Source: CAYYMH01 sp964472785
Lineage (GTDB): Bacteria; Zhuqueibacterota; Zhuqueibacteria; Thermofontimicrobiales; Thermofontimicrobiaceae
Length of the DNA stretch: 37,965 bases
Assembly (NCBI GenBank): GCA_964472785.1
Contig: CAYYMH010000041.1
Location: 1 to 37,965 of the forward strand
Reading direction: 5' to 3'
Shown piece by piece: positions 14,984-24,318 of the stretch. The notes beneath the pieces are model-generated. The model worked only from the letters and a program-made list of their open reading frames with translations, made no database searches and was not told where the DNA came from. The stretch's first letter is position 1. Each line of letters starts with the position of its first letter. Made by a program: the position numbers and the translations under genes.

Positions 14984-15973
14984 ATGGAATTAATGGAGAA
15001 TTTTGTTCAACAGGCAAAACAAAATCCTAATCGCATCGTATTTCCCGAGGCGAATGATGAGCGAATTTTACAGGCAGTAAATCAAATTCAGGAACAGGGA
15101 ATCGCCAAACCCATTTTAATTGGCAAGCAAGAGGAAATTAACGCACAAGCGACTGAATTAAATTTAAATTTACAGGACGTTACAGTCGTATTTCCGGAAA
15201 CCAGTTCTGACTGGGATCAATACATTCAAGCCTACTGTAAAAAACGATCCAATGTGTCGGATCGTGTCGCAGCGAAATTATTGAAGAAGCCGTTGCTTTT
15301 CGGCGCCATGATGGTGGCACAGGGTGATGCAGACGGCATGGTGGCTGGCGTGGCGCACACGACCAGTTCCGTTATTCAGGCGGCAGGTTTAACCATCGGC
15401 TTTGAAGATGGGATTTCTAATCCGTCCTCTTTTTTCGTCATGATCATTCCGGAATTTGACGGGAAAAAAGATCATATTCTCATCTTTGCCGACTGTGCGG
15501 TCGCGATAAAGCCCGACTCCGGGCAGTTAGCAGAGATTGCTGTTACAACCGGCAGGAATGCTCAACGGTTACTTGATCTCGAACCAAAAATTGGCTTGCT
15601 GTCCTTTTCCAGCAAAGGCAGTGCCCATCACGAAGATACCGAAAAAGTGACACAGGCTTTGGAAATCGCTCGAAAATTGGCGCCGGAGCTGGACATTGAC
15701 GGTGAATTTCAGGCAGACGCAGCCATCGTTCCAAAAGTCGCGCAGAAAAAAATCAAGGACAGCTCAATCGCCGGCAACTGCAATGTGCTTATTTTCCCGG
15801 ATTTAAATTCAGGCAACATCGCTTATAAATTAGTGCAATATCTGGCAAAAGCCAGCGCCGTCGGTCCGTTTCTGCAGGGGTTCGCCAAACCCGTAAACGA
15901 CCTTTCCAGAGGCGCCAGCGTTGAGGATATTATTGGCGTAACTGCCGTAACAGTAGTACAGGCAAAAAAATAA
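14984..15973 (+). CDS. pta: Phosphate acetyltransferase
   Basis: A 329-residue phosphotransacetylase interconverting acetyl-CoA plus phosphate and acetyl-phosphate plus CoA. It is the short form (PTA_PTB domain only, no N-terminal regulatory domain). Characteristic blocks: IVFPEANDERILQAV near 18, DADGMVAGVAHTTSSVI near 117-134, IFADCAVAIKPDSGQLAEIA, and the C-terminal IFPDLNSGNIAYKLVQYL with KPVNDLSRGASVEDI. No acetate kinase gene is next to it, which is unusual; ackA must lie elsewhere or be absent. A butyryl-transferring relative is a less likely alternative because the KPVNDLSRG ending is typical of Pta. Confidence 0.94.
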   Translation: MELMENFVQQAKQNPNRIVFPEANDERILQAVNQIQEQGIAKPILIGKQEEINAQATELNLNLQDVTVVFPETSSDWDQYIQAYCKKRSNVSDRVAAKLLKKPLLFGAMMVAQGDADGMVAGVAHTTSSVIQAAGLTIGFEDGISNPSSFFVMIIPEFDGKKDHILIFADCAVAIKPDSGQLAEIAVTTGRNAQRLLDLEPKIGLLSFSSKGSAHHEDTEKVTQALEIARKLAPELDIDGEFQADAAIVPKVAQKKIKDSSIAGNCNVLIFPDLNSGNIAYKLVQYLAKASAVGPFLQGFAKPVNDLSRGASVEDIIGVTAVTVVQAKK

Positions 15974-16104
15974 TATGAGCCCACGTCAAAGAATTTCTTT
16001 ATTCAAAATAGCATTTATGTAGGTACATAACTATTAAATATTGAAAGAATTCACAATAAAAGATAACCAACAAATAATTTGAATGAATTGATGGGAGGAC
16101 TCCG

Positions 16105-16857
16105 ATGTTAGTTGTTGTCAAAAATGACTTTGATGAAATGAGTAAGACTGCTGCAAAATTGATTGCGGAGCAAATTCACAGAAAACCGGATTGCGTTCTC
16201 GGATTTGCAACCGGTAGTACACCCTTGGGCACCTATAAGGAATTAATCCGGCTACACAAAGAAGAAGGACTAGATTTTTCCAAAGTGACTACGTTTAATC
16301 TGGATGAATATGTGGGGCTACCACCTGAACACGATCAAAGTTATCACTATTTTATGTGGGAAAACCTGTTCAAACACATCAACGTTGACAGACGATTTGT
16401 CCACATTCCACACGGCATGGCAAGCGATGTTGAAGAGTTTTGTGAATGGTATGAAAATAAAATCGAAGAAGTCGGGGGCATCGATATGCAAATTTTAGGT
16501 ATCGGCGCTAATGGTCACATTGCTTTCAACGAACCGGGTTCATCATTGGGATCGCGCACACGTATCAAAACACTTGATGAATTGACTAAACGGGATAACG
16601 CACGGTTTTTTGAAAAAGAAGAAGAAGTGCCTAAATATGCCATCACCATGGGGGTCGGAACAATCATGGACGCCAGACATTTGCTTTTATTGGCAAACGG
16701 TGAACAAAAGGCAAAAGCGATCCAGCAAACTGTTGAAGGACCGATTACGGCGCTTTATCCCGCGACCATCGTCCAAATGCACCGTAAGGCGACTATTGTT
16801 TGTGATGAAGATGCCGCATCGAAACTTTCGGGCAAATATTCCGGCTATTTATCGTAA
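16105..16857 (+). CDS. nagB: Glucosamine-6-phosphate deaminase
   Basis: A 250-residue NagB, converting glucosamine-6-phosphate to fructose-6-phosphate and ammonia. Residues: GFATGSTPLGTY (33-44, phosphate loop), catalytic Asp in FNLDEYVGL (D67), GIGANGHIAFNEPGS with H138 and E143. The length and the Asn in GANGH fit the shorter Gram-positive-like form, not the allosteric 266-residue E. coli enzyme. GGGAGG precedes ATG 16105. The GlmU-like gene follows after 30 bases, so the pair probably balances amino-sugar breakdown and UDP-GlcNAc supply. Confidence 0.96.
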   Translation: MLVVVKNDFDEMSKTAAKLIAEQIHRKPDCVLGFATGSTPLGTYKELIRLHKEEGLDFSKVTTFNLDEYVGLPPEHDQSYHYFMWENLFKHINVDRRFVHIPHGMASDVEEFCEWYENKIEEVGGIDMQILGIGANGHIAFNEPGSSLGSRTRIKTLDELTKRDNARFFEKEEEVPKYAITMGVGTIMDARHLLLLANGEQKAKAIQQTVEGPITALYPATIVQMHRKATIVCDEDAASKLSGKYSGYLS

Positions 16858-16887
16858 TTAAAAAAGAAATACTTGAGGAGATGATGT

Positions 16888-18144
16888 ATGAATATTATTA
16901 TATTTGAAGACAATAAGTTTGACAAATTATATCCGCTCACATATTTACGACCGGTGTTCGAATTGAAATGTGGTCACGTATCATTACGTCAGCGGATTGA
17001 GAAAGCGTTGGGCGAACATAATTATTTTTATTTCGTCCGGGATTACCTGTCAAAGGTATTCGGACAAAAATTAGGTCAAGATAAAGTGAACCAAACCAAC
17101 GCGCTTAAAGAGGATATTCTCTTGGTGAACGGCAGACTATTAACGCTATCGTTCGATTTAAGTGTGGATGGTCCCGAAGAGATTGGAACCAAGGACGGCG
17201 ATATTGTGTATGCGCGGATCAAAAAAACGACAGTTGAAAAAATGAACGCCGAAAATCCGAATGATCTGCTGGAGAAAGTCAAAGGCCAGCTCGATGAGAA
17301 AAATGTTGATGCGACACTGATTCACTATCCCTGGAATCTTGTGCAAAAGAATGGCGAGGCAATCACCGAAGACTTTAATCAACTGGCAAAAAAGGGAATC
17401 CTGGGAGCATTTTCTAATCAGGCGGCAATCGTTGGGGATAAAGATTTAATTTATACGGCTGAGGGAAGCGACGTGCGTCCTTTCGTCACTTTGGATACCA
17501 CCAATGGCCCCATCATTTTGGAGGACGGTGTCATTGTTCATCCGATGACGCATATCGAAGGACCGTGCAGTATCGACAAAAACACCCATCTTTTCGGCGG
17601 TAATATTCGTGAGGGTACATCCATCGGACCGGTCTGCCGGATTCACGGCGAAATCGAAGAAAGCATTATTCACGGCTATTCCAACAAACATCACGACGGT
17701 TTTTTGGGTCATGCCTATCTGGGCGAATGGGTGAACCTGGGCGCTTTCACCACCAACAGCGATCTGAAAAATGATTATACTTCAGTAAAATTAATCGTCA
17801 ATGGTGAGCAGGTCGATTCCGAGGATATGAAAGTCGGCAGCTTCATCGGTGACCACACAAAAACCGGAATTGGCACCACTATTATCACCGGTGCGATGAT
17901 TGGCGTGATGAGTAATGTTGTCGGATCAGGCACACTGATTCCCAAAGTCGTACCATCGTTTTGCTGGTATCTTAATGATAAAGTGACAAAGGGATTTGGT
18001 CGCACTCACATGATTGATACCGCTAAAAAATCCATGGGACGGCGCAAAGTGGAACTTACTGCCGATGAAGAAGAAATGATCAAAAAGGTGTTCGATCTGA
18101 CACGCGAAGAGCGGCAATATTGGATTAAAAAAAGTTTTAGTTAA
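16888..18144 (+). CDS. Alternative GlmU-like sugar nucleotidyltransferase/acetyltransferase
   Basis: A 418-residue protein of the 'alternative bacterial GlmU' family. The N-terminus (NIIIFEDNKFDKLYPLTYLRP, split as NIIIFED and LYPLTYLRPVFELKCG, residues 2-31) is the divergent nucleotidyltransferase domain. From about 190 to 370 there is a left-handed beta-helix built of hexapeptide repeats, with GPCSI, LFGGN, TSIGP, GAFTTNSDLKNDY and KTGIGTTIITGAMIG turns. Probable role: uridylyl transfer to GlcNAc-1-P and/or acetylation of glucosamine-1-P for cell-wall and LPS precursors, in the cytoplasm. It is in line with nagB (30-base gap) and followed by an acyl carrier protein gene 71 bases away. The exact sugar is not provable from sequence. 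Confidence 0.85.
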   Translation: MNIIIFEDNKFDKLYPLTYLRPVFELKCGHVSLRQRIEKALGEHNYFYFVRDYLSKVFGQKLGQDKVNQTNALKEDILLVNGRLLTLSFDLSVDGPEEIGTKDGDIVYARIKKTTVEKMNAENPNDLLEKVKGQLDEKNVDATLIHYPWNLVQKNGEAITEDFNQLAKKGILGAFSNQAAIVGDKDLIYTAEGSDVRPFVTLDTTNGPIILEDGVIVHPMTHIEGPCSIDKNTHLFGGNIREGTSIGPVCRIHGEIEESIIHGYSNKHHDGFLGHAYLGEWVNLGAFTTNSDLKNDYTSVKLIVNGEQVDSEDMKVGSFIGDHTKTGIGTTIITGAMIGVMSNVVGSGTLIPKVVPSFCWYLNDKVTKGFGRTHMIDTAKKSMGRRKVELTADEEEMIKKVFDLTREERQYWIKKSFS

Positions 18145-18215
18145 TACGAGTAAATAGATAAGTCAATTTTAATTAAAAAAGACCAGGGAAATATATTTCA
18201 TTTTTGGAGGACAAC

Positions 18216-18458
18216 ATGTCTGTAGAAGAACGAGTCAAAGAAGTGGTTGCTCGACAGTTGAAAGTGAAAAAGGAAGAGATCAAGAATGAAGACGAGTTTG
18301 TGAAAGACCTCGGCGCCGATTCCATGGCAAGCATCGAATTGGTAGCCGCTTTTGAAGCAGAATTTGATATCGAAATGGATGAGGACGCAGCATTAAGTGT
18401 TAAATCCGTAGGCGATGCAGTGGATTTCATTGAAAAAGTGATTGAAGAGCAGCATTAA
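18216..18458 (+). CDS. acpP: Acyl carrier protein
   Basis: An 80-residue acidic four-helix carrier. The phosphopantetheine attachment Ser is S36 in DLGADSMASIELV; most fatty-acid-synthesis ACPs read DSLDTVELV, so the helix II start here (DSMAS) is variant. The C-terminal SVKSVGDAVDFIEKVI is typical. GGAGG overlaps a TTG at 18204 and sits seven bases before ATG 18216, so the ATG is the start. It is not in a fab cluster; it follows the GlmU-like gene and ends at a strong terminator. It could be the housekeeping ACP or a specialised one; the window does not decide. Confidence 0.92.
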   Translation: MSVEERVKEVVARQLKVKKEEIKNEDEFVKDLGADSMASIELVAAFEAEFDIEMDEDAALSVKSVGDAVDFIEKVIEEQH

Positions 18459-18484
18459 TTATCAATCACAGAAATTATGAATTT

Positions 18485-18523
18485 AACCGGGAATTCGCTA
18501 TCTAAAACGGATTCCCGGTTTTT
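18485..18523. terminator. Terminator between convergent acpP and DRG-like GTPase genes
   Basis: Stem AACCGGGAAT / ATTCCCGGTT (18485-18494 with 18511-18520), 16-base loop, T-rich on the plus-strand side. It probably serves acpP, and possibly the convergent GTPase gene as well. Confidence 0.8.
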
Positions 18524-18534
18524 ACTTCAAATTT

Positions 18535-19527
18535 TCACATGTGCAGTTCAATCACATCCTCATCCTGCAAAAGATAATCTTTAGTAATCCGCTGACCATC
18601 GAACACATTTTTCCCCCACACCCGGGCAAATTTCAAATTTTCGGCAAAATCTTTATGCACCGCCTTTGCAAAATCCATCAGTGTGTCTCCTTTTTGGAAA
18701 GTGAACGGATTTTCCATTTCAGGATCGTGACCGGGACGTTTCGAATATACCCGGATTATGTGCAGATTTTCCACTACTGCTGTTTTGATAGCGTCTAAAT
18801 TTGTTTTATTTTTGGCTGATACCGGAATGATTTCAAAGCGTTCGCCGTAAAACTCCTCCAAAATTTTATAATTCTCCACAGACGTTGATTCGTCAGCCTT
18901 ATTTGCGATCAGTAGTGTTTTTAATTTCACCCAGTGAACTGTGTCCAGCGCATCATTGGTAGTTAATCCTTCAGCGTAAATTTTAAATCCCTCCAATATT
19001 TTCAGCACTGAATCGATCTGCTCCAGCAGGTCATCTATGCTCGCATCCACCACCAGCAACATCATATCCGAAATCCGGATCATTGACGACACCCAGTTCT
19101 CCAGATATTGCTCCGAAATCGGCGGCAGATCAACCAACTGAATCTGGATATCTTTGTACGGCATCATTGCCGGTTGGAAAATACGGGTTGTGAACGGATA
19201 ATTCGCCACTTCCAGCTTTGCGGTGGTCAGTGAATTAATCAATTCAGTTTTGCCCACATTCGGCGGCCCGACCACCATCACCTGTGCCGCACCTTCTTTT
19301 TCAACGCTGTAACTGAAACGGTGCCCGCCTTTTGATTTCTGGACATCCATCTCATCTTTTAGGCGAGCAATTTTCCGTTTGATGTCCCGCTGTAATTTTT
19401 CGGTACCCTTGTGTTTGGGAATCATTGCCAGCATTTCCTTCAACGCCTTCATGCGCTCGCGATCGTCTTTGGCTGATTTGTATCGTTCTTCAGCTGCATA
19501 ATATTGGGGCGTTAAATTGGCAGGCAT
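18535..19527 (-). CDS. DRG/OBG-like GTPase with TGS domain
   Basis: A 330-residue GTP-binding protein. The N-terminal 75 residues are a basic helical region. The G domain follows: G1 GPPNVGKT (87-94), switch I FTT near 112, G3 DLPP (133-136, where Ras-like proteins have DxxG), G4 NKAD and G5 SAK. The last 65 residues are a TGS domain (TFQKGDTLMDFAKAVHKDF, then FARVWGKNVFDGQRITKDY). This order resembles the DRG branch of the OBG superfamily, common in archaea and eukaryotes and scattered in bacteria, where ribosome or tRNA association is suggested. Start: ATG 19527, with GGAGG at 19540-19536 overlapping the stop of the upstream gene; a TTG at 19533 lacks spacing. Confidence 0.85.
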   Translation of the reverse strand: MPANLTPQYYAAEERYKSAKDDRERMKALKEMLAMIPKHKGTEKLQRDIKRKIARLKDEMDVQKSKGGHRFSYSVEKEGAAQVMVVGPPNVGKTELINSLTTAKLEVANYPFTTRIFQPAMMPYKDIQIQLVDLPPISEQYLENWVSSMIRISDMMLLVVDASIDDLLEQIDSVLKILEGFKIYAEGLTTNDALDTVHWVKLKTLLIANKADESTSVENYKILEEFYGERFEIIPVSAKNKTNLDAIKTAVVENLHIIRVYSKRPGHDPEMENPFTFQKGDTLMDFAKAVHKDFAENLKFARVWGKNVFDGQRITKDYLLQDEDVIELHM

Positions 19528-19539
19528 AGTCAAATCCTC

Positions 19540-22110
19540 CTATCGGATTAACATCATTTTTTTGACAGATTTGAATTGACCGGTCACTAATTGATAAAAA
19601 TAAATTCCGCTGGGCACGGCATGTCCCTGTTCATTTCGCCCGTCCCAGATTCTCTGATAAACTCCCTCACTTTGGCGCTGATTCACCAGTTGCTTAACAC
19701 GCTGTCCAACCGAATTAAAAATTGATAAATCAACCGGTTCACTGGTTTGCGAAGAAATTGCATATTCGATCACAGTATTCGCATTGAACGGATTCGGATA
19801 ATTTTGTTCGAGGCGATAGTCTTTTTGAACCGGTTCAAATTTATCCGTAAAAATAACCGGCGTATCAAAGGCATTGATTTTCAGGTCGTCAACAAACCAT
19901 TCGATCTGTTCCTGTCCCGGATCCAGAATTGCCTGGGCTCGCAAACGTAACATGACCGGCGGCTTGTTTTCTCCGCAAAACTGGGTCAAAGAGAATTGAA
20001 ATTCATCCCAATTGACTTGAAATCCGGAAAATTCGGTTCCTATTTGCGCCCACGTTTTGCCGCTGTCGGTACTCACATCTACGTATCCGTGAACCAGACC
20101 TTCTTCCAAAAAATATCTTGACATAAACTGAACCGATGCGCTCTGCAACTGGCTCAAGTCCAACATGTCGCGAGATTGGAAAACGAGAAAGCTATCAGCA
20201 GATAATCCGGACGGGGGTGTAAATTTCAAGGAATAAGTTCCGAATGCAGCTTCATTATCGGTAGTTTGCCAGCCATCTTCAAACGACCAGCCCATTAGCT
20301 GATGCTCGAAATTTTCTACGCCAATAGCGATTTTGTAAAGTTCGCTCACCGCCTGATTCCGTTGCGATGAAAGATCGACAGCCGTGAAATAATAATGTAG
20401 GGTGTCATTCAATTGTGTTGACGGAGTAATAAATCCCGAAAACTGTTGATCCGAAATGAGCGACAATTGCACACTATCCTCACTCATCATATTTGAAAAA
20501 TAATGGAGCATGACCGAAGACGTATCCACGGCTATATTGTCGGACACGTTCAATTCGACGTGCAAGGTATCGATGGAAAAAAGGTTATTGTAAATATTTT
20601 GTTCGTAAACAATTGTCGGCGGGACCTGATCGGGACCGGCATAAAATGAGAATAATTTCGTCGGCGCCCAGCGCGGCAATCTGGAAATGTAGCCTTCCTC
20701 ATTTCGCGCTAATAGATAATAGTAAATCTGTTGTTGCTGCTGCGGTGGGATATGTGTTCGATAGGTTGAATCAGATTGATGAATTAGTAACTCCGGGAAA
20801 AAATCATTCTCCTGTCCATTGAATCCCCAAAAAAGTAATAGCGAATCCGAGACAAGCGGAACTTCGGAACGGATCGTTGCTTCAATTTCGTATGGATTTT
20901 CCGTATCTTCCGTATCCGTTAAGGGAGTGTGCGCAATCACAGGTAGCGTTTTCCAGTCCATTTCCGCGGGTTGAATCCACTCATCATAAACACCAGTTGA
21001 TAGTGCATTGATCATCTCAGTGGTTAGACTGGATGAAGAAAAAATGACACTTCCCTGTGCCAACACATCCCGGCAAATCTGAACTTGTTGTTCGACTTCA
21101 TCCGGAGAAAATAAATAATTCGCTAATCCGTTTGCTCCGATTCCGCCGTAAACATGGCGTCCCCACGTGCTCCGTGCGTGATTATTAATTCGCGATTGGT
21201 AAATGCCCATATCCGCAGTGTAGATCATCGGCGCTACAAAGTCGATTTTCTGATTCATCAGCCAGACGCGCGGATCCTGTAATTTATTTGTGAATCCGTC
21301 ATAATAATTGCCCCAGATTGCAGCGGAGACCTTGACCCACGGTTTTCTGTCCATGATCGCGTCGTAAATCAAATAGACAAAATTGCTCACCTGATCTCTG
21401 CGCCACTGTGTCCATGCGCTCGGATTTTGATAAGGTGATGAATAGCCGGTATCCTGTTCAAACCGCGCGACGCTCGTCGAATCATAGGAATAATTATTAT
21501 TGGGAAATCGAATATAGTCCATGTGAAGACCGTCGATATCGTATTTTTCCACCACTTCCAAAAACACATTGGACAAATGATCGATGTATGCCGGGATGCC
21601 CGGACTGCCAAAGGCATAACCGCGGTTGCTTGGATCCATTGGCGTGCCGTTTTGATTGACCATCACCCACTCCGGATGCGTCCGGTAAATGTGCATCGGT
21701 GAGTCCGGTGGCGAATTTCCCGACCAGATCGGAAACACATTCAGCCACACGTGCAATTCCAGCCCGTTGAGATGCGCTTCTTCAATAGCAACTTCCAGCG
21801 GATCAAATCCGGGATTATGACCGCCCAAACGTTCTGCCCAGGGTTCAAAGCTGGACTGGTAGTACGCATCTGCCTGTCCCCGAATTTGAAAGATGATGAT
21901 GTTTAAATTTGCCTGACGCGCTTTTTGGATTATGTCCCGAATATCGCTTGCAGCGCTGTATTCGTACCGGGTCACCCAGACCGCCCGACTCTCAGTTTGA
22001 ATGTCATCATTAAACATGTCACCTGCATGAACTAAATTTACAATCAGATAGAAAATCACCATCAATAATAACTTGGACTGAAACCGCGGCTGAACTGAGA
22101 AGCAAGGCAT
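19540..22110 (-). CDS. Secreted GHL10 (DUF187) glycosidase-like protein with C-terminal sorting domain
   Basis: An 856-residue exported protein: signal peptide to about residue 29 (SKLLLMVIFYLIVNLVHAGD). The GHL10/DUF187 TIM-barrel spans about 40-340 (SRAVWVTRYEY, ANLNIIIFQIRGQADAYYQS, GLELHVWLNVFPIW, DGLHMDYIRFPN, KIDFVAPMIYTAD), a family tied to cleavage of peptidoglycan or other polysaccharides. Beta-sandwich regions follow. The last 85 residues form a FlgD-like Por/T9SS type A sorting domain starting NYPNPFNANTVIEYAI and ending KKMMLIR. That tail predicts export to the cell surface if the organism has a type IX system; none is in the window. GTGGAG precedes ATG 22110. A consensus promoter lies about 80 bases upstream. 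Confidence 0.88.
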   Translation of the reverse strand: MPCFSVQPRFQSKLLLMVIFYLIVNLVHAGDMFNDDIQTESRAVWVTRYEYSAASDIRDIIQKARQANLNIIIFQIRGQADAYYQSSFEPWAERLGGHNPGFDPLEVAIEEAHLNGLELHVWLNVFPIWSGNSPPDSPMHIYRTHPEWVMVNQNGTPMDPSNRGYAFGSPGIPAYIDHLSNVFLEVVEKYDIDGLHMDYIRFPNNNYSYDSTSVARFEQDTGYSSPYQNPSAWTQWRRDQVSNFVYLIYDAIMDRKPWVKVSAAIWGNYYDGFTNKLQDPRVWLMNQKIDFVAPMIYTADMGIYQSRINNHARSTWGRHVYGGIGANGLANYLFSPDEVEQQVQICRDVLAQGSVIFSSSSLTTEMINALSTGVYDEWIQPAEMDWKTLPVIAHTPLTDTEDTENPYEIEATIRSEVPLVSDSLLLFWGFNGQENDFFPELLIHQSDSTYRTHIPPQQQQQIYYYLLARNEEGYISRLPRWAPTKLFSFYAGPDQVPPTIVYEQNIYNNLFSIDTLHVELNVSDNIAVDTSSVMLHYFSNMMSEDSVQLSLISDQQFSGFITPSTQLNDTLHYYFTAVDLSSQRNQAVSELYKIAIGVENFEHQLMGWSFEDGWQTTDNEAAFGTYSLKFTPPSGLSADSFLVFQSRDMLDLSQLQSASVQFMSRYFLEEGLVHGYVDVSTDSGKTWAQIGTEFSGFQVNWDEFQFSLTQFCGENKPPVMLRLRAQAILDPGQEQIEWFVDDLKINAFDTPVIFTDKFEPVQKDYRLEQNYPNPFNANTVIEYAISSQTSEPVDLSIFNSVGQRVKQLVNQRQSEGVYQRIWDGRNEQGHAVPSGIYFYQLVTGQFKSVKKMMLIR

Positions 22111-22192
22111 CGATAAATTCTCCACTTTATTCGGTCTAAAATTCAGAAAAAAATTTTACTCAGATTCCACTCTGTTCCTGTAATTAGAAAAT

Positions 22193-22221
22193 AATATAAC
22201 TAAATTATCTTTTAATGTCAA
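22193..22221 (-). promoter_or_regulatory. Promoter of the GHL10-GTPase operon
   Basis: On the minus strand: TTGACA (22221-22216), exactly 17 bases, TATATT (22198-22193). Consensus -35 and the same form as elsewhere in the window. In the remaining gap (22222-22466) I see no gene and no clear plus-strand promoter for the methyltransferase. Confidence 0.75.
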
Positions 22222-22466
22222 GTATGTTCATTTCCACTCTCATCTATTATTGAGATGAGATTCAACGACAATTTGGAAATTAGGTTTATAAATCTTGATG
22301 AATTCCATATTTCAGTAGAATTTTTATCTCAACCCAATCGAAATAAATACTTGATTTTATTAATTGAGATTATTATTTTTAATTTACTTAACTATGATTC
22401 TAATAATTAGTAATGAAATTTAACTTAAAATAAAACCTACCAATTCAAATCAACTCGGAGACGGAA

Positions 22467-23036
22467 ATGGAGATACAGACTGATACTGAATCACGTACTG
22501 AAAAAATAAGGAAAAAATTTGCTAACAATCATCCCACAAGAATGCTAAATCCGGATTCTCTTTCTCTGGTATCAGAAATGACTTTCGCGGAAAATTTAAA
22601 ATTGCTCAACATCGGATCAAAGGACGGATGTTTTTTGCTTAAATTAGCGCCGATGTTGCAGGATTATGAATTGCATGGCATTGATGTTGATCAGCGATAT
22701 GTGCAAAAAAATATCGCGCGTAACACATTCAACAACGTTACGTTTCACGATGCATCACCGCTTAAAATGCCATTTGAAAACGATTATTTTGATATCATCG
22801 TGTGCACGAACACGATGCAACACCTGCAACAAAAAGTCCGGGCGTTGGATGAGATGTACCGGGTGTTGAAAAAAGGCGGCGATTTGTATTTGCTGGAAGG
22901 CATTCACAGCACAGAATGGAAAAATAAATTCGACAAAATTTTACGTCAGTCAAAATTTATTCTGCCGCAGAAGAAATTTTTACCACGAACTTCATTGATG
23001 AATCGAAGCTACTTTATTCATTATGTAAAAAAATGA
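22467..23036 (+). CDS. Class I SAM-dependent methyltransferase (UbiE/Methyltransf_11-like)
   Basis: A 189-residue Rossmann-fold methyltransferase. Motif I is degenerate: LLNIGSKDGCFLLKLA near 46-61 (usual form D/E-x-GxGxG). LHGIDVDQRYV is motif post-I. FHDASPLKMPFENDYFDIIV, then CTNTMQHL, gives the acidic motif II region, and RVLKKGGDLYLLEG is motif III. The acceptor cannot be told from sequence. Cytosolic. Its downstream neighbour on the same strand, 140 bases on, is a Cys/Met PLP enzyme; a link to methionine metabolism is possible but not shown. Confidence 0.83.
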   Translation: MEIQTDTESRTEKIRKKFANNHPTRMLNPDSLSLVSEMTFAENLKLLNIGSKDGCFLLKLAPMLQDYELHGIDVDQRYVQKNIARNTFNNVTFHDASPLKMPFENDYFDIIVCTNTMQHLQQKVRALDEMYRVLKKGGDLYLLEGIHSTEWKNKFDKILRQSKFILPQKKFLPRTSLMNRSYFIHYVKK

Positions 23037-23175
23037 TTGGCATCTTTCGGGAAAATATATTATAATACCTCAACCAATCGAACATAATCCAACTTTTGTA
23101 ATTTTGAAAAATGTTTCAAAGTATTTGTATCTTAATAATTGACATGTTGTTGAATTAAAATCAGGAGAGACTTTT

Positions 23176-24294
23176 ATGAAAGGTGAACCGATAGTTCCGC
23201 CGATTTGTTTATCCGCGACTTATAAATTTGAAAAATCAGACGACTTAATCGATGTGGTGAAAAACCGTTCCGGTTTTATTTATTCACGTTGGGATAATCC
23301 AACGGTACTGGATGTCGAAAAATATATGGCAAAAACCGAAGGCTTTGAAAACGCTATCGCTTTTGGATCGGGTATGGCAGCGATCACCTCATCAGTATTC
23401 GCTTTTCTGGACAAAAACAGCCGGGTTGTTTATCAGCGGGAAATTTACGGTGGCACGTTTGAGTTGCTGCACGATGTTATCCCGAGACTGGGGATTCAAG
23501 CTGTCGATGTAAATTGTGACGACACAGACCGACTGCTGAATGAAATCGAAAAAGGCGTGGACATTTTATATCTGGAGACGCCCACCAATCCGCTGCTAAA
23601 AATCGTTGACCTTCAGCTTTTTGTTGAAGCGGCTCACAAACAGGGTGCCTTAGTTTTGCTCGACTCGACGTTTGCTTCACCGGTCAACCAGCACCCAAAA
23701 GATTTTGGCGTGGACATCGTCATTCACAGCGCGACAAAATACATCGGCGGTCATCACGATATTACCGGCGGATTTGTGTGCTGCGATTCCGATCATTTTG
23801 AGTCGATCTGGACATACCGAAAAATCATGGGTGGTGTGATGGATGCAATGACTGCGTTTCTATGCCGCCGGGGACTGGAAACGTTAGAAATCCGCGTCAA
23901 ACGCCAAAATCAAAATGCGCTGCAGATCGCTGAATATCTGAATAACGAAAATAAAATTAAAGCGGTTCACTACCCGGGTTTACCGGATCACCCTGAACAC
24001 CACATTGCCAAAAAACAGATGCACGGATTTGGCGGCATGTTGAGTTTTGAGTTGGGCGCTGATTTTGACGCCACCAAACGTTTTATGGACAACCTCAAAA
24101 CCATCGAACTTGCCACCAGTCTGGGGGGCGTTTCCAGTCTCGCCAACCAGCCGATTACCAACACGCACGCAGCATTGAGTCCGGAGGCGCGTGCTAAAGC
24201 AGGTATTAGCGAAAGTCTGGTGCGGCTATCTGTCGGAATTGAAGATCCGGAATTAATAATTCAGGATTTACAGCAAGCATTGAAAACCATTTAA
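23176..24294 (+). CDS. Cys/Met metabolism PLP-dependent enzyme (gamma-synthase/lyase family)
   Basis: A 372-residue fold-type I PLP enzyme of the cystathionine gamma-synthase/methionine gamma-lyase family. The PLP Lys is K188 in HSATKYIGGHHD. Other signatures are YSRWDNPT (36-43), FGSGMAAI (63-70), YGGT (91-94), YLETPTNP (132-139) and D163 in LLDSTFAS. The C-terminus SLGGVSSLANQP and VRLSVGIEDPELIIQDL is standard. Gamma-synthase, gamma-lyase and O-acetylhomoserine sulfhydrylase cannot be separated reliably by eye. The N-terminus starts very close to the first conserved block (PPICLSATY), so it is slightly short. AGGAGAG precedes ATG 23176. The M14 peptidase gene follows after 24 bases. Confidence 0.9.
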   Translation: MKGEPIVPPICLSATYKFEKSDDLIDVVKNRSGFIYSRWDNPTVLDVEKYMAKTEGFENAIAFGSGMAAITSSVFAFLDKNSRVVYQREIYGGTFELLHDVIPRLGIQAVDVNCDDTDRLLNEIEKGVDILYLETPTNPLLKIVDLQLFVEAAHKQGALVLLDSTFASPVNQHPKDFGVDIVIHSATKYIGGHHDITGGFVCCDSDHFESIWTYRKIMGGVMDAMTAFLCRRGLETLEIRVKRQNQNALQIAEYLNNENKIKAVHYPGLPDHPEHHIAKKQMHGFGGMLSFELGADFDATKRFMDNLKTIELATSLGGVSSLANQPITNTHAALSPEARAKAGISESLVRLSVGIEDPELIIQDLQQALKTI

Positions 24295-24318
24295 TGAATG
24301 GATTTATCGGAGTCAGCC

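Noticed and set aside
16105..18458. nagB, GlmU-like and acyl carrier protein genes as a lipid A or exopolysaccharide cluster
   Set aside because: Amino-sugar and acyl-carrier functions would fit, but no lpx or glycosyltransferase gene is nearby and each gene has ordinary housekeeping roles; adjacency alone does not support it.
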